Positions 18,550-28,486 are shown, numbered from the stretch's first letter. The stretch: 64,000 nt of DNA from Bradyrhizobium sp. CSS354 (GCF_029051725.1 NZ_JAACFU010000011.1:62001-126000); one strand, 5' to 3'. Numbers and translations are program-made. Notes: generated by a model not told the origin, from the letters alone.

Positions 18550-19245
18550 ATGGCAAGACGCCCGACAAAGGCAGGCGGCTCGATCGCGCGCGGCGGCGGC
18601 TTGGCGCTCGGCGAAGCCGTGTTCCGCTCGCTCTGCGAGGCGCTGCAGGCCGGCAGCTACCGCGCCGGCGACCGCCTGCGCGAGGAAGAGGTCGCCCAGC
18701 GGCTGAAGGTCAGCCGCACGCCGGTGCGGGAGGCTCTGGGGCGGCTCGCGGCACGCGGGTTCGTCGAACCTGCCGGCGGCCGCGGCCTGATCGTGCGCAA
18801 CCTCGACATCTCGGAGGTGCTCGAACTCTACGCCATGCGCGAGATCATGGAGGGCGCCGCTGCCCGACTTGCCGCCGAGCACGCCTCGGCGCCCGAGATC
18901 GATGCACTCAGGGATATCGAGCAGGCTTTCGTCGAAGCGTCCGAGACCGACGCGGCCGAGATGGCAGGAGAAATGGCAAGGCTCAACCGCGCCTTCCACG
19001 AGGCGATCTGCCGCGCCGCGCGCAACCGCTATCTCGACAACGCTTCGCGGGAATTGCAGGACTGGATCGCCCTGCTCGGTCCAACCACGTTCACCGTCTC
19101 GGGCCGCCCCTCGACCAGCCACCGCGAGCACCAGGCCATCATCGACGCCATCGCGGTTCGCGACGGCAGCAAAGCGGAGCAGCTCGCGCGCACACACATC
19201 CGCGAAGCGCTGCGCTGTCGGCTGAAGCTGTTGCAAAAGCAGTAG
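18550..19245 (+). CDS. GntR-family (FCD) regulator of tcuAB
   Basis: About 231 residues. The winged helix-turn-helix (YRAGDRLREEEVAQRLKVSR, then TPVREAL) is followed by an all-helical FCD ligand domain with the metal-binding pattern LNRAFHEAI and STSHREHQAI. The ATG at 18550 is used, with GGGG four bases upstream; longer in-frame options reach 18418 but would run over the operator. Divergence from tcuA suggests it represses tcuAB until tricarballylate or a related acid binds. Salmonella TcuR is LysR-type, so this is a different control solution. Confidence 0.85.
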   Translation: MARRPTKAGGSIARGGGLALGEAVFRSLCEALQAGSYRAGDRLREEEVAQRLKVSRTPVREALGRLAARGFVEPAGGRGLIVRNLDISEVLELYAMREIMEGAAARLAAEHASAPEIDALRDIEQAFVEASETDAAEMAGEMARLNRAFHEAICRAARNRYLDNASRELQDWIALLGPTTFTVSGRPSTSHREHQAIIDAIAVRDGSKAEQLARTHIREALRCRLKLLQKQ

Positions 19246-19258
19246 CAGAGCGCGGCGT

Positions 19259-19732
19259 TCAGGCGACCAGTTCCGCGACGATCGCCTTCAACACGTCCCG
19301 CACATCGCTCGGACTGAGCCGCACCTGTAGTCCTCGCTGACCGCCATTCACATACACGTAATCATGCGCGAGCGCGCTCTGCTCGATCACGGTGCGCACG
19401 GGCTTCCGCTGCCCGAATGGGCTGATGCCGCCAACCTTGTAGCCGGTGAGGCGCTCGGCCTCCGGCGGCTTCATCATCTGCGCCGACTTGCCGCTAACAG
19501 CAGCGGCCAGCTTCTTCATCGAGACTTCCTGGTCGGACGGGACGATGACGCAGACCGGCTTGCCGTCGACGAGCACCATCAGCGTCTTCAACACGCGCGC
19601 GGGATCCTCGCCGAGTGCGGCAGCCGCCTGCAGGCCGATGCTCTCGGCATCGGGATCGTAATCGTAAGCGTGAACGGTGAAGGGAACACTGGCGGCTGTG
19701 AGCGCGCGTGTGGCTGGGGTGGCTTTGGACAT
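19259..19732 (-). CDS. ybaK: Cys-tRNA(Pro)/Cys-tRNA(Cys) deacylase
   Basis: 157 residues of the YbaK/EbsC family, which hydrolyses mischarged Cys-tRNA(Pro) in trans. The family Lys (LKTLMVLVDGKPV) and the YKVGGISPFGQRK stretch are intact, and the length is usual. It is a single gene, convergent with the GntR regulator and bounded upstream by a dispersed palindrome. Confidence 0.9.
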   Translation of the reverse strand: MSKATPATRALTAASVPFTVHAYDYDPDAESIGLQAAAALGEDPARVLKTLMVLVDGKPVCVIVPSDQEVSMKKLAAAVSGKSAQMMKPPEAERLTGYKVGGISPFGQRKPVRTVIEQSALAHDYVYVNGGQRGLQVRLSPSDVRDVLKAIVAELVA

Positions 19733-19748
19733 GGATCAGGTTTATCAC

Positions 19749-19834
19749 CGTCATTGCGAGGAGCGAAGCGACGAAGCAATCCAGAATCTTGCCGCGGAGG
19801 CAGTCTGGATTGCTTCGCTTCGCTCGCAATGACG
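19749..19834. repeat. dispersed palindrome, CGTCATTGCGAG family, copy 1
   Basis: Outer arms CGTCATTGCGAG and CTCGCAATGACG, and inner arms GAAGCAATCCAG and CTGGATTGCTTC, form a long hairpin of 86 bases between ybaK and fdsA. A second copy with the same arms lies at 29068. It may also terminate transcription of the fds operon. Confidence 0.85.
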
Positions 19835-19841
19835 GCGCGCC

Positions 19842-22610
19842 CTACTCCGCCGCGTCCCGCAACTCGGCGCGCTCGGCTCTCGCCGCGCAGAACTTGAACT
19901 CCGGGATCTTGCCGAACGGATCGAGCGCTGGGTTGGTCAGGAGATTCGCCGCCGCCTCCGCGTAGCAGAACGGCATGAACACCATGTTCTCGGGAACGTC
20001 GCGGTCGGAGCGGACCTTGACCTCGACCGCGCCGCGGCGGGTCTCGAGCCGGATGAAATCGCCGGGCGCGAGCTTCTTCCTGTGCATGTCCTTTGGCGAC
20101 ATGAACGCAACCGCCTCGGGCTCGATCTGGTCGAGCACCTGCGCGCGGCGGGTCATCGAGCCGGTGTGCCAATGCTCGAGCACGCGGCCGGTCGAGAGCA
20201 CCATCGGATATTCGGCGTCGGGGATCTCGTCCGGCGGGATGACGTGAGCCGGCACGATCTTGCCGCGGCCGCTCGCGGTCGGGAAGCCTGTGGTGAAGAT
20301 GATCTCGTTGCCGGGCACGTCGGGACCGTCGACGGGATAGGTGACCGCGCCCTCGCGCACCAGCCGCTCCCAGGTGATGTTCTTCAGCGACGGCATCAGC
20401 TCCGCCATCTCGGTGAAGACCTCGCCGGGACCGGCATAATTCCACGGCAGCCCCATCCGCTTGCCGATCTCCTGGATGATCCAGAGATCCTGCCGCGCAT
20501 CGCCCGGCGGCTTGATCACTTGGCGCGCGAGCTGCACGCGGCGATCGGTGTTGGTGAAGGAGCCTTCCTTTTCGGCAAACGCTGAGGCCGGCAGGATGAC
20601 GTCGGCGTGGAACGCGGTCTCCGTGACGAAGAGATCCTGCACCACGAGATGGTCGAGCATGGCAAGCGCCTGGCGCGCATGCTGGAGATCGGGGTCGGAC
20701 ATCGCGGGGTTCTCGCCCTCGATATACATGCCCTTGATCCCGCCGGCGTGGATCGCGTTCATGATCTCGACCACGGTCAGGCCACGCACGGGATCGAGAT
20801 CCTGGTGCCACAGCTTCTCGAAGGCACCGCGCATGTCGTCGCGGCCGACCGGCTGATAGTCCGGCAGAAACATCGGGATCAGACCGGCATCGGAAGCACC
20901 CTGCACGTTGTTCTGGCCGCGCAACGGATGCAGGCCGGTGCCGGGACGGCCAACCTGTCCGGTGATCAGCGCCAGCGCAATCAGGCAGCGCGCATTGTCG
21001 GTGCCGTGGACATGCTGGCTGATGCCCATGCCCCAGAAGATGATCGACGATTTTGCCCGCGCATAGGTTCGCGCGACCTCACGCAGGGTCTGCGCCGGGA
21101 CGCCGCAGATTGGCTCCATCTTTTCCGGCGTGAACTCTTTGATCTTCTCCTTGAGGTCTTCGAACCCCTCGGTGTAGCCGGCGATGTACTGGTCATCGGT
21201 CAGCCCTTCGGTGATGATCGTGTGGATCATCGCGTTCAGCATGGCGACGTCGGAGCCTGGCTTGAACTGCAGATGCTTGGTCGCATGGCGCGACAGCGTC
21301 TGCCGGCGCGGGTCCATCACGAACAGCTTGGCGCCGTTCTGCTTGACCGCATTCTTGATGAAGGTCGCGGCTACCGGATGGTTCACGGTCGGGTTGGCGC
21401 CGATCACGATGATGACCTCGGCGTCCATCGCAGCCGAGAACGGCGCGGACACCGCGCCCGAGCTCAGGCCTTCGAACAGCGCCGCAACCGACGAGGCGTG
21501 GCACAGACGGGTGCAATGGTCGACATTGTTCGACCCGAAGCCGGTGCGCACCAGCTTCTGGAACAGATAGGCCTCCTCGTTGGAGCCCTTCGCCGAGCCG
21601 AAGCCCGCCAGCGCCTTCACGCCGTTCTCGTCGCGGATCTTGACGAGGCCCTTGGCCGCGATGTCGAGCGCTTCTTCCCAGCTAGCTTCGCGGAAATGCG
21701 TGAACGGATTGGCGGGATCGACCTGGTCGTTGGAATCCTTCTTCGCATTCGGCAGCCGCACCAGCGGCTTGGTCAGGCGATGCGGATGGTGGATGTAGTC
21801 GAAGCCGAAGCGGCCCTTCACGCAGAGACGGTTGCGGTTGGCGGGACCGTCGCGGCCCTCGGCATAGATCACCTTCTCGTCCTTGACCTCATAGGTCACC
21901 TGGCAGCCGACGCCGCAGAACGGACAGAGCGAATCCACCTTCTTGTCGGCATAGACGACACGGGTCTGCGCCTCGTCGAGCATCACGGCCGGCATCAGCG
22001 CTCCGGTCGGACAGGCCTGCACACATTCGCCGCAGGCAACGCAGGTGGACTCGCCCATGGGATCGTCGAAGTCGAACACGATCTTCGAGCCGTGGCTTCG
22101 ATAGGCCATGCCGATGACGTCATTGACCTGGACCTCGCGGCAGGCGCGCACGCACAGGCCGCACTGGATGCAGGCATCGAGATTGACACGCATCGCCGGA
22201 TGACTGGCGTCGGTCGCCCAACGCTCTGCCGCGGGGAAGCGGCTCTCAGTGACCCCAGTGGTTTCGGCCCAGTGCCAGAATTTTGAGTCCGGGTCGTGCG
22301 AGGTCTCGCGCGCCGGTTGATCGGCGACAAGCAGCTCCATGACCATTTTTTGCGCGGAAACCGCGCGCGCGCTCTCGGTCTTCACCTTCATTCCGACCGA
22401 TGGCGTGCGCTTGCAGGACGCCGCGAGCACGCGCTCGCCCTCGATCTCGACCATGCAGGCGCGGCAATTGCCGTCGGGGCGATAGTCCGGCGCGGGCGAA
22501 TAGCACAGATGCGGAATCTCGCGTCCCCCGCGTTTTGCGACTTGCCAGATCGTCTCGCCTGCATTGGCCTCGACCTGCTTGCCGTCGAGCTCGAACGTAA
22601 TCTTCGTCAT
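19842..22610 (-). CDS. fdsA: NAD-dependent formate dehydrogenase alpha subunit
   Basis: 922-residue molybdenum subunit oxidising formate to CO2. The N-terminus carries a 2Fe-2S domain (CYSPAPDYRPDGNCRAC), then several 4Fe-4S motifs (CIQCGLCVRAC, CVACGECVQAC, CPFCGVGC). The Mo ligand is probably Cys366 in VDHCTRLCH; Cys rather than selenocysteine is used. It overlaps fdsB by four bases (stop/start), so the two are coupled. The accessory genes fdhD, mobA, mobB, moeA and tusA lie within 10 kb. No fdsD-like small subunit is visible next to it. Confidence 0.95.
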   Translation of the reverse strand: MTKITFELDGKQVEANAGETIWQVAKRGGREIPHLCYSPAPDYRPDGNCRACMVEIEGERVLAASCKRTPSVGMKVKTESARAVSAQKMVMELLVADQPARETSHDPDSKFWHWAETTGVTESRFPAAERWATDASHPAMRVNLDACIQCGLCVRACREVQVNDVIGMAYRSHGSKIVFDFDDPMGESTCVACGECVQACPTGALMPAVMLDEAQTRVVYADKKVDSLCPFCGVGCQVTYEVKDEKVIYAEGRDGPANRNRLCVKGRFGFDYIHHPHRLTKPLVRLPNAKKDSNDQVDPANPFTHFREASWEEALDIAAKGLVKIRDENGVKALAGFGSAKGSNEEAYLFQKLVRTGFGSNNVDHCTRLCHASSVAALFEGLSSGAVSAPFSAAMDAEVIIVIGANPTVNHPVAATFIKNAVKQNGAKLFVMDPRRQTLSRHATKHLQFKPGSDVAMLNAMIHTIITEGLTDDQYIAGYTEGFEDLKEKIKEFTPEKMEPICGVPAQTLREVARTYARAKSSIIFWGMGISQHVHGTDNARCLIALALITGQVGRPGTGLHPLRGQNNVQGASDAGLIPMFLPDYQPVGRDDMRGAFEKLWHQDLDPVRGLTVVEIMNAIHAGGIKGMYIEGENPAMSDPDLQHARQALAMLDHLVVQDLFVTETAFHADVILPASAFAEKEGSFTNTDRRVQLARQVIKPPGDARQDLWIIQEIGKRMGLPWNYAGPGEVFTEMAELMPSLKNITWERLVREGAVTYPVDGPDVPGNEIIFTTGFPTASGRGKIVPAHVIPPDEIPDAEYPMVLSTGRVLEHWHTGSMTRRAQVLDQIEPEAVAFMSPKDMHRKKLAPGDFIRLETRRGAVEVKVRSDRDVPENMVFMPFCYAEAAANLLTNPALDPFGKIPEFKFCAARAERAELRDAAE

Positions 22611-24316
22611 TCGGCCGCTTCCTTGAACTCGTCAGGGAAATATTTGATCACGGTGGAGAGAGGGTTAGATGCCGCCTGTCCAAGCCCGCAGATCGAGGCA
22701 TCGCGCATCGCCTGGCTCAATTCGTCCAGGAGAGCGCGGTTCCAGACCGGTTGCTGCATCAGCAGCGCGGCCTTCTGGGTTCCGACGCGACACGGCGTGC
22801 ACTGGCCGCAGCTCTCGTCCTCGAAGAACTTCATCAGGTTCAACGCGGCCGCGCGCACGCTGTCTTTCTGCGACAGGATCACGATCGCGGCAGAGCCGAT
22901 GAAGCAGCCGTATTTTTCAAGCGTGCCGAAATCGAGCGGGATGTCGTCCATCGCCGCCGGCAGGATGCCGCCGGACGCACCACCCGGCAGGTACGCGTAG
23001 AACTGATGACCGTCGGCCATGCCGCCGCAATATTCCTCGATCAGCTCGCGCACGGTGATGCCAGCAGGCGCGAGCTTCATGCCGGGATTCTTGACGCGAC
23101 CGGAGACCGAGAAGCTGCGCAGGCCGTGCCGCTCATGACGGCCGTTGCCCTTCCACCAGTCGGCGCCCTTCTCGACGATGTCGCGCACCCACCACAACGT
23201 CTCAATGTTGTTGATCAACGTCGGCAGGCCGAACAGGCCGACCTGGAATGGATATGGCGGCTTGTGCCTGGGCAGACCGCGCTTGCCCTCGATGCTTTCC
23301 AGCAGCGAGGATTCCTCACCGCAGATATAGGCGCCGGCGCCGCGGCGCATGTGCAGCGTCGGACCGCCCGGCGGGAGCTTTGCAATCTCGCGTTCAAGGA
23401 TTTCGCGCGACGCCGGATATTCGTCGCGGAGGTAGATGTAGATGTCCGAGGCCTGCACCACATGGGCGCCGATCAGCATGCCCTCGAGGAAGCGGTGCGG
23501 GTCGCTCTCGAGATAGACGCGATCCTTGAACGTGCCGGGCTCGCCCTCGTCGCCGTTAATCGCCATCAGCCGCGGGCCGGGTTCACCAAGCACCGCGCGC
23601 CATTTGCGTCCCGTCGGGAATCCGGCGCCGCCGAGACCGCGCAACGAGGCGTCGTCGAGTGCCTTCAGCAGGTCGTCCGTCGGTAGCTCGCCCGAGCGCA
23701 GGCGATTGAGCAGCTTGTAGCCGCCGCCGGCGACATAGGCCTCATAGCCGATATATTTGGGTAGATGCGCGTGGGTGTCGCCAGCCTTCGCCGCCGCCAT
23801 GACATTGGCGACCGTCGCGTGATCGACGAAGTTGTGTCCGACTTCCGCGGCAGGCGCCGTGTCGCAGCGGCCGACGCAGGGCGCGCGCACCACGCGGATG
23901 CCGGGACCGGACGCATCCTGCAAATCGGCGAGCAGCTTCTCTCCGCCGAGCATCGCGCAGGTCAGCGAGTCGCAGACGCGGATCGTCAGCGGCGCGATAT
24001 CGGGCTCGCCTTCCTTCACCACGTCCAAATGCGCATAGAAGGTCGCTGTCTCGAACACCTCGGCGAACGCGAGCTTCATCTCATCTGCGAGCGCGGCGAG
24101 GTGCGCGGCCGAGATCTGGCGATACTTGTCCTGGATCAGATGCAGATATTCGATCAACAGGTCGCGACGCCGCGGCCTGTCGCCGAGCAGCTGCCCGATC
24201 TCGTGCGCGGCGGTGGGATCGACCTGCCGTCCCTTGGGCGTAGATTTGGCGCGCTTCCGTCCCTGGCCGGGATGTTCGAACTCGCGAACCTTGTGAACGT
24301 CGTCGTTGCTGCTCAT
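22607..24316 (-). CDS. fdsB: formate dehydrogenase beta subunit, NuoE-NuoF fusion
   Basis: 569 residues combining a gamma-type thioredoxin-like 2Fe-2S domain (about 35-190; Cys in CDSLTCAMLGG and APCVGRCD) with a NuoF-like NADH/FMN subunit (RGLGGAGFPTGRKW, GAYICGEESSLLES, and the 4Fe-4S motif CGQCTPCRVG). In other bacteria FdsG and FdsB are separate; here they are joined. It accepts electrons from FdsA and reduces NAD+. First gene of the fdsBA operon, transcribed from the 250-base gap upstream. Confidence 0.93.
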   Translation of the reverse strand: MSSNDDVHKVREFEHPGQGRKRAKSTPKGRQVDPTAAHEIGQLLGDRPRRRDLLIEYLHLIQDKYRQISAAHLAALADEMKLAFAEVFETATFYAHLDVVKEGEPDIAPLTIRVCDSLTCAMLGGEKLLADLQDASGPGIRVVRAPCVGRCDTAPAAEVGHNFVDHATVANVMAAAKAGDTHAHLPKYIGYEAYVAGGGYKLLNRLRSGELPTDDLLKALDDASLRGLGGAGFPTGRKWRAVLGEPGPRLMAINGDEGEPGTFKDRVYLESDPHRFLEGMLIGAHVVQASDIYIYLRDEYPASREILEREIAKLPPGGPTLHMRRGAGAYICGEESSLLESIEGKRGLPRHKPPYPFQVGLFGLPTLINNIETLWWVRDIVEKGADWWKGNGRHERHGLRSFSVSGRVKNPGMKLAPAGITVRELIEEYCGGMADGHQFYAYLPGGASGGILPAAMDDIPLDFGTLEKYGCFIGSAAIVILSQKDSVRAAALNLMKFFEDESCGQCTPCRVGTQKAALLMQQPVWNRALLDELSQAMRDASICGLGQAASNPLSTVIKYFPDEFKEAAE

Positions 24317-24570
24317 GGAGACGTCGCGTTCTCTTCAAATGCGAAATGCGTGATGAGTTTAGGCCGGATCGCCACAGCGATCCGTCTTCATTTCTCGACT
24401 CGATCAACGGAACCAGCAGTTCCTGCGCCCCGCCGACCAAGCCAAATTCGACGCAACTCTAGTCTCTGGTATGCCAGATGCAAGACAATTTAGAGCGTCT
24501 CTAGAATGATTTAGGAGGCAGGCGGTCGCCCGCCATGTCCCTTTACGCAAGCGTCGGACGGAACCCGATC

Positions 24571-24840
24571 TCAGGTCTTGCTCATGCACTCTTCGATGTA
24601 GAACCAGCGGTCATCGCCGGCGAGGCCCTTGGCTTTCACGTCGGCGCGGCAGGCCTTGAGCTTCGGCTTGTTGGCTGCCCATTTCGCCTTCATGTCTTTC
24701 AGCTTCTGCATGGTGAGCTTCATCTTGCCAGGCTTGGCTTCAGTCGTTGCAGCAGGCGGCGGCGTCGCCGTCTGCGCGGATGCGGCATGAAGGCCAGCGA
24801 CGAGCAGCACGGCCGCAAGGCAAATTCGAGTGCGAAGCAT
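24571..24840 (-). CDS. small secreted PsiF-like protein
   Basis: 89 residues with a Sec signal (cleaved near ASA-Q) and a Lys-rich helical body (MKLTMQKLKDMKAKWAANK) ending in a two-Cys unit (CRADVKAKGLAG to EECM) resembling PsiF repeats. The ATG at 24840 has a GGGG site; an extra in-frame ATG at 24861 is not needed. It lies between fdsB and the MFS carrier, and no role in formate metabolism is shown. Family assignment is tentative. Confidence 0.7.
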   Translation of the reverse strand: MLRTRICLAAVLLVAGLHAASAQTATPPPAATTEAKPGKMKLTMQKLKDMKAKWAANKPKLKACRADVKAKGLAGDDRWFYIEECMSKT

Positions 24841-24927
24841 TTCAATCCCCCTAAGTCCCATTGATGTCTAAAAGGCAAACGCCTCGGGACGCTGATGATC
24901 AGCGTCCCGCAGCTGTCTCGACGGCGG

Positions 24928-26583
24928 TCAGAAGATTTTGACCGCGCTCTCCAATGTCTTCCAGACACCCCAAAGTAGGGGAACGCCGACGAAGGCCCAG
25001 AACAGCGCCGCCTTGGCGTCAAGCCCGCCAAATCCGATGCCGTAGGAGCCGTGCGGCCCAGCGGCGGCGGCGTTGGCGCTTGCAGCCTGCAACTTGGCGA
25101 CATCGGCCTCCTTCATGTGCCATTTCGAATCGACCGGCTTGATCAGATAGTTGCAGATCAAACCCGCGATCAGCATCGCACAGAGGATGTACATGGTCGT
25201 GTTGTAGAGCTGATCGCGCGGCACGCCTGCCGCGAGCTGGAACTCGCGGATGTAGTTGACGACGACGGGGCCGATGATGCCCGCTGTGGACCACGCCGTC
25301 AGCAGCCGGCCATGGATGGCGCCGACGAACTGGGTTCCGAACATGTCGGCGAGGTAGGCCGGCACGGTGGCGAAGCCGCCGCCATACATCGACAGGATGA
25401 TGCCGAAGCCGAGCACGAACAGGAGCTTCGAACCCATCGCCGCAAAAGTCGGCGCCAGCGCGTAAAGCACGATGCCGAGGATGAAGAACGTATAGTAGGT
25501 GTTCTTGCGACCGATCTTGTCCGACAGCGATGCCCAGAAGAAGCGGCCGCCGATGTTGAACAGCGACAGTAATCCGGCGAAGCCCGCGGCGATCGCGGCG
25601 ATCTGCGCCTTCTGCCCCGCATCGAGCGCGTTGAAGCCCACCTCCGGCAGGCCAATCAGCTTGCCTGCGAAGATCTCCTGGAGCATCGGCGAGGCCATGC
25701 CGATCACGCCAATGCCGGCCGAAACGTTCAGGCAGAGCACCCACCAGATCAGCCAGAATTGCGGCGTCTTGTGCGCGTCGTTGAGATGGACGTTGGCCTT
25801 CGAGATCATCGCGTTGGCCTTGGACGGCGCGGTCCAGCCCTCGGGCTGCCAGCCGGGCGGCGGCAAGCGATAGCGGAACGCGCCGATCATCATGAACACG
25901 AAGTAGATGACGCCCATCGTGACGAAGGTCTCCCAGACGCCGACCGAGGTCGGGGTCTTGAAGTAGTTCATCAAGAGGTTCGCCAGCGGCGCGCCGATCA
26001 TGGCGCCGCCGCCGAAGCCCATGATGGCCATGCCGGTCGCCATGCCGCGGCGATCCGGGAACCACTTCACCAGTGTCGACACCGGCGAGATATAGCCAAG
26101 GCCGAGACCGATGCCGCCGATCACGCCGGAACCCAGCCACAACAGCCAGAGCTGATGGGTGTAAATGCCGATCGCACCGAGGAAGAGGCCGCCGCACCAG
26201 CACAGCGCCGAGACGAAGCCGGCCTTGCGCGGGCCTACGCGCTCCAGCCAGCCGCCCCAGACCGCAGCCGCGATACCGAGCAGCACGAAAAAGAGCGTGT
26301 ACATCCACCCCATGCTGGCGACCTTCCAGTCGCAGCTGGTCGTGAACAGCTCCTGAAACAGCGACATCTCTGCGCACGCCTTCGGCGCGGTCACTCCGAT
26401 CGCACGCGACAGCGGCAGCCAGAACACCGAGAAGCCGTAGGCCATGCCGATGCAGAGATGGATGCACAGCGCAGCCGGCGGCACCAGCCAGCGATTGAAC
26501 CCGGCGGTTGCGATGGTCCGCTCGCGATCCAGAAAACCTGCGCCGGCACCCGAAAGTGTTCCAGCGCTCTCGATGGTAGACAT
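24928..26583 (-). CDS. OFA-family MFS transporter (oxalate/formate antiporter type)
   Basis: 551 residues, about 12 membrane helices, with family stretches such as GIGLGLGYISPVSTLVKWFPD (read across residues 150-170) and RRGMATGMAIMGFGGGAMIG. An insertion between helices 1 and 2 (CAEMSLFQELFTTSCDW) carries two Cys. The start at 26583 follows a strong GGGGAGGAA site. Its place next to fdsBA points to formate or oxalate/formate exchange, so it may feed the dehydrogenase; the substrate is inferred from family and neighbours. Confidence 0.88.
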   Translation of the reverse strand: MSTIESAGTLSGAGAGFLDRERTIATAGFNRWLVPPAALCIHLCIGMAYGFSVFWLPLSRAIGVTAPKACAEMSLFQELFTTSCDWKVASMGWMYTLFFVLLGIAAAVWGGWLERVGPRKAGFVSALCWCGGLFLGAIGIYTHQLWLLWLGSGVIGGIGLGLGYISPVSTLVKWFPDRRGMATGMAIMGFGGGAMIGAPLANLLMNYFKTPTSVGVWETFVTMGVIYFVFMMIGAFRYRLPPPGWQPEGWTAPSKANAMISKANVHLNDAHKTPQFWLIWWVLCLNVSAGIGVIGMASPMLQEIFAGKLIGLPEVGFNALDAGQKAQIAAIAAGFAGLLSLFNIGGRFFWASLSDKIGRKNTYYTFFILGIVLYALAPTFAAMGSKLLFVLGFGIILSMYGGGFATVPAYLADMFGTQFVGAIHGRLLTAWSTAGIIGPVVVNYIREFQLAAGVPRDQLYNTTMYILCAMLIAGLICNYLIKPVDSKWHMKEADVAKLQAASANAAAAGPHGSYGIGFGGLDAKAALFWAFVGVPLLWGVWKTLESAVKIF

Positions 26584-26902
26584 GCATTCCTCCCCTAAAG
26601 CCGCCCTTCTGAACGGCCTGCCACGACGGTCCTGTTCCTCAGCCCTGCAGCGCAGCCTTTGTCCCTGCTGCCCCGCATAATGATCGACGCGCGCCAGGAT
26701 CATCACGCGCATCCGAGACGTTTAACCCCTAACCATGGGGACTATGCCCGACGCCACGGCCGGGCTTCTTTCGACGGCCCATTTGCTCCGCGTATCGCAG
26801 GCAAGACTCGACCTCCGCATCTCGGCGGAGAACGTCAATTGGGGCAGAAGTGATGATCGATGTCGATAGACAAAAGGTAGGTATCAACCGAGTGACTGCC
26901 GG
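26584..26902. other. gap with no supported gene
   Basis: 319 bases between the MFS carrier start and the tusA stop. A 44-codon frame opens at an ATG near 26737 on the plus strand but has no ribosome site; I see no terminator, repeat or RNA. Confidence 0.4.
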
Positions 26903-27166
26903 CTAAGTGGGCAGCGCACCATTGATATTTTCTATCGAGCGATCGGCCTTCTCTATCAAGAACACGATGCGCGCGTCGTTGCGCTCGGTGATCTCCACCG
27001 TGTCGCCGGTCTCTCGGATCAGGTTCGGAATGTCAATCACCGACAGCGGATCGGTGCAGTACACTTCGAGCTGATCGCCCGGCTGCAGCGGCTTCAGCGC
27101 TTTGCGCGTCTTCAGGGCGGGCAGCGGGCATTTCAGTCCGGTGAGATCGAGCGTCGTTCTGGTCAT
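26903..27166 (-). CDS. tusA: TusA-family sulfurtransferase
   Basis: 87 residues with the catalytic CPLP motif (Cys13 in TGLKCPLPALKT), the active-site persulfide carrier of the family. Next to fdsBA, moeA and fdhD, the likely job is sulfur delivery to the molybdenum cofactor of formate dehydrogenase via FdhD rather than tRNA thiolation; that is inferred from context. About 55 bases separate it from the moeA stop, so it may be the last gene of a mobB-moeA-tusA operon. Confidence 0.88.
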   Translation of the reverse strand: MTRTTLDLTGLKCPLPALKTRKALKPLQPGDQLEVYCTDPLSVIDIPNLIRETGDTVEITERNDARIVFLIEKADRSIENINGALPT

Positions 27167-27220
27167 GGGCGCAACATGGCGGGAGGGGTCGATGGCGTCA
27201 ACGCGAACACAACTCCGGAC

Positions 27221-28477
27221 TCAGAGCAGATCGGCATAGGACAAGAAACCCACGCTCTGCCCGGGCTCGACACGCGTGACCTCCTCATCGAGCTCGATGA
27301 GGCCGTCGGTGTCGACCAGCGAGGACAACAGCCCTGCCCCCTCGCGTGGAAACTTGATGGCCTCGAGTGCGCCGTCCTGCGTGCGCCGCAAGGAGGCGCG
27401 AACATATTCGCGACGCCCCACCTTCTTCTTGTAGGTGAATGCCGCGCGCACCGGGATCGGCAACAGCGGCGCCGGCAGGCTGCCCGCAAGCGCCAGCACC
27501 GTCGGCCGCACCACATGCACGAAGGTGACGAAACTCGCGACGGGATTGCCCGGCAATCCGATCAGCGGCGTGCCCTCGATGATGCCCATCGCCACGGGCC
27601 GTCCCGGCTTGATCGCCATCCTCCAAAACACCAGCGAGCCGATGCTCTCGACCGCCGCCTTGACGTGATCCTCTTCCCCCGTCGAGACGCCGCCAGTGGT
27701 GAGGATCAGATCGTGCGTACCAGCGACTTGCTTCAAGCCATTCGCGAGCAACGCCCGCTCGTCGCGCAAGATGCCGAGATCGCTGACGTCGCAGCCGAGC
27801 CGGCGCAGCATCGCCATCAGCATGAAGCGATTGGAATCGAACAGCTGCGAGGCCGCGCGCGGCTCGCCGGGCGAGGCCAGTTCGTCACCGGTCGAGAATA
27901 CTGCGACGCGGATGCGCCTGACGACGTCGAGCCTGACAAGGCCGAACGCCGCCGCAAGCGCGACATGTTGCGGCAGCAAGCGCTGGCCTGCGCGCAGCGC
28001 GATGTGGCCCTGGGGAATGTCCTCTCCCGCAGGGCGGACGTTCGCGCCTGGCTTCAGCCCCGGCGGCAGCACAATTCGGCCGGCGTCATCGACGCGGACA
28101 TCTTCCTGCATGAAGACGGTTTCGGCATCCGGCGGCATCGGCGCGCCGGTGAAGATGCGCGCGGTGTGGCCGGCCTTGATCGGCGCCAGTGCCAGACCTC
28201 CGGCCTGGATGCGGCCGTCGAGCGGGAGTGCCCGTTCAACGCCGTCCGGAATATCTGCGTTGCGCACGGCGTAGCCATCGACGGCGGAGTTGGTGAACGG
28301 CGGCAACGGCAGCGGCGCCGCGATATCGCGGGCCAGCACACGACCATCAGCATCGACAAGCGCCACGGTTTCGAGATCGACTATGGCGTTGACGCGCGTC
28401 GTGATCAGACCAACGGCCTCGTCGACCGACATCATCGGTCCGCCGGAGGCAAAACAATCGTCCGACAGTTGTGCCAT
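27221..28477 (-). CDS. moeA: molybdopterin molybdenumtransferase
   Basis: 418 residues of the MoeA family, inserting molybdate into adenylated molybdopterin. Typical motifs are NSAVDGYAVRNAD near residue 64, FSTGDEL (about 195), TTGGVSTGEEDHV (about 265) and GLPGNPVASFVTF (about 328). It follows mobB by nine bases on the same strand. It is the most canonical of three MoeA-like proteins in this region. Confidence 0.94.
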   Translation of the reverse strand: MAQLSDDCFASGGPMMSVDEAVGLITTRVNAIVDLETVALVDADGRVLARDIAAPLPLPPFTNSAVDGYAVRNADIPDGVERALPLDGRIQAGGLALAPIKAGHTARIFTGAPMPPDAETVFMQEDVRVDDAGRIVLPPGLKPGANVRPAGEDIPQGHIALRAGQRLLPQHVALAAAFGLVRLDVVRRIRVAVFSTGDELASPGEPRAASQLFDSNRFMLMAMLRRLGCDVSDLGILRDERALLANGLKQVAGTHDLILTTGGVSTGEEDHVKAAVESIGSLVFWRMAIKPGRPVAMGIIEGTPLIGLPGNPVASFVTFVHVVRPTVLALAGSLPAPLLPIPVRAAFTYKKKVGRREYVRASLRRTQDGALEAIKFPREGAGLLSSLVDTDGLIELDEEVTRVEPGQSVGFLSYADLL

Positions 28478-28486
28478 GGTGCCTCG

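Noticed and set aside
16964..18706. 580-codon open frame on the plus strand
   Set aside because: Antisense to tcuA and the start of tcuB; no domain is recognisable.
20607..22286. 559-codon open frame on the plus strand
   Set aside because: Antisense to fdsA, which shows all iron-sulfur motifs.
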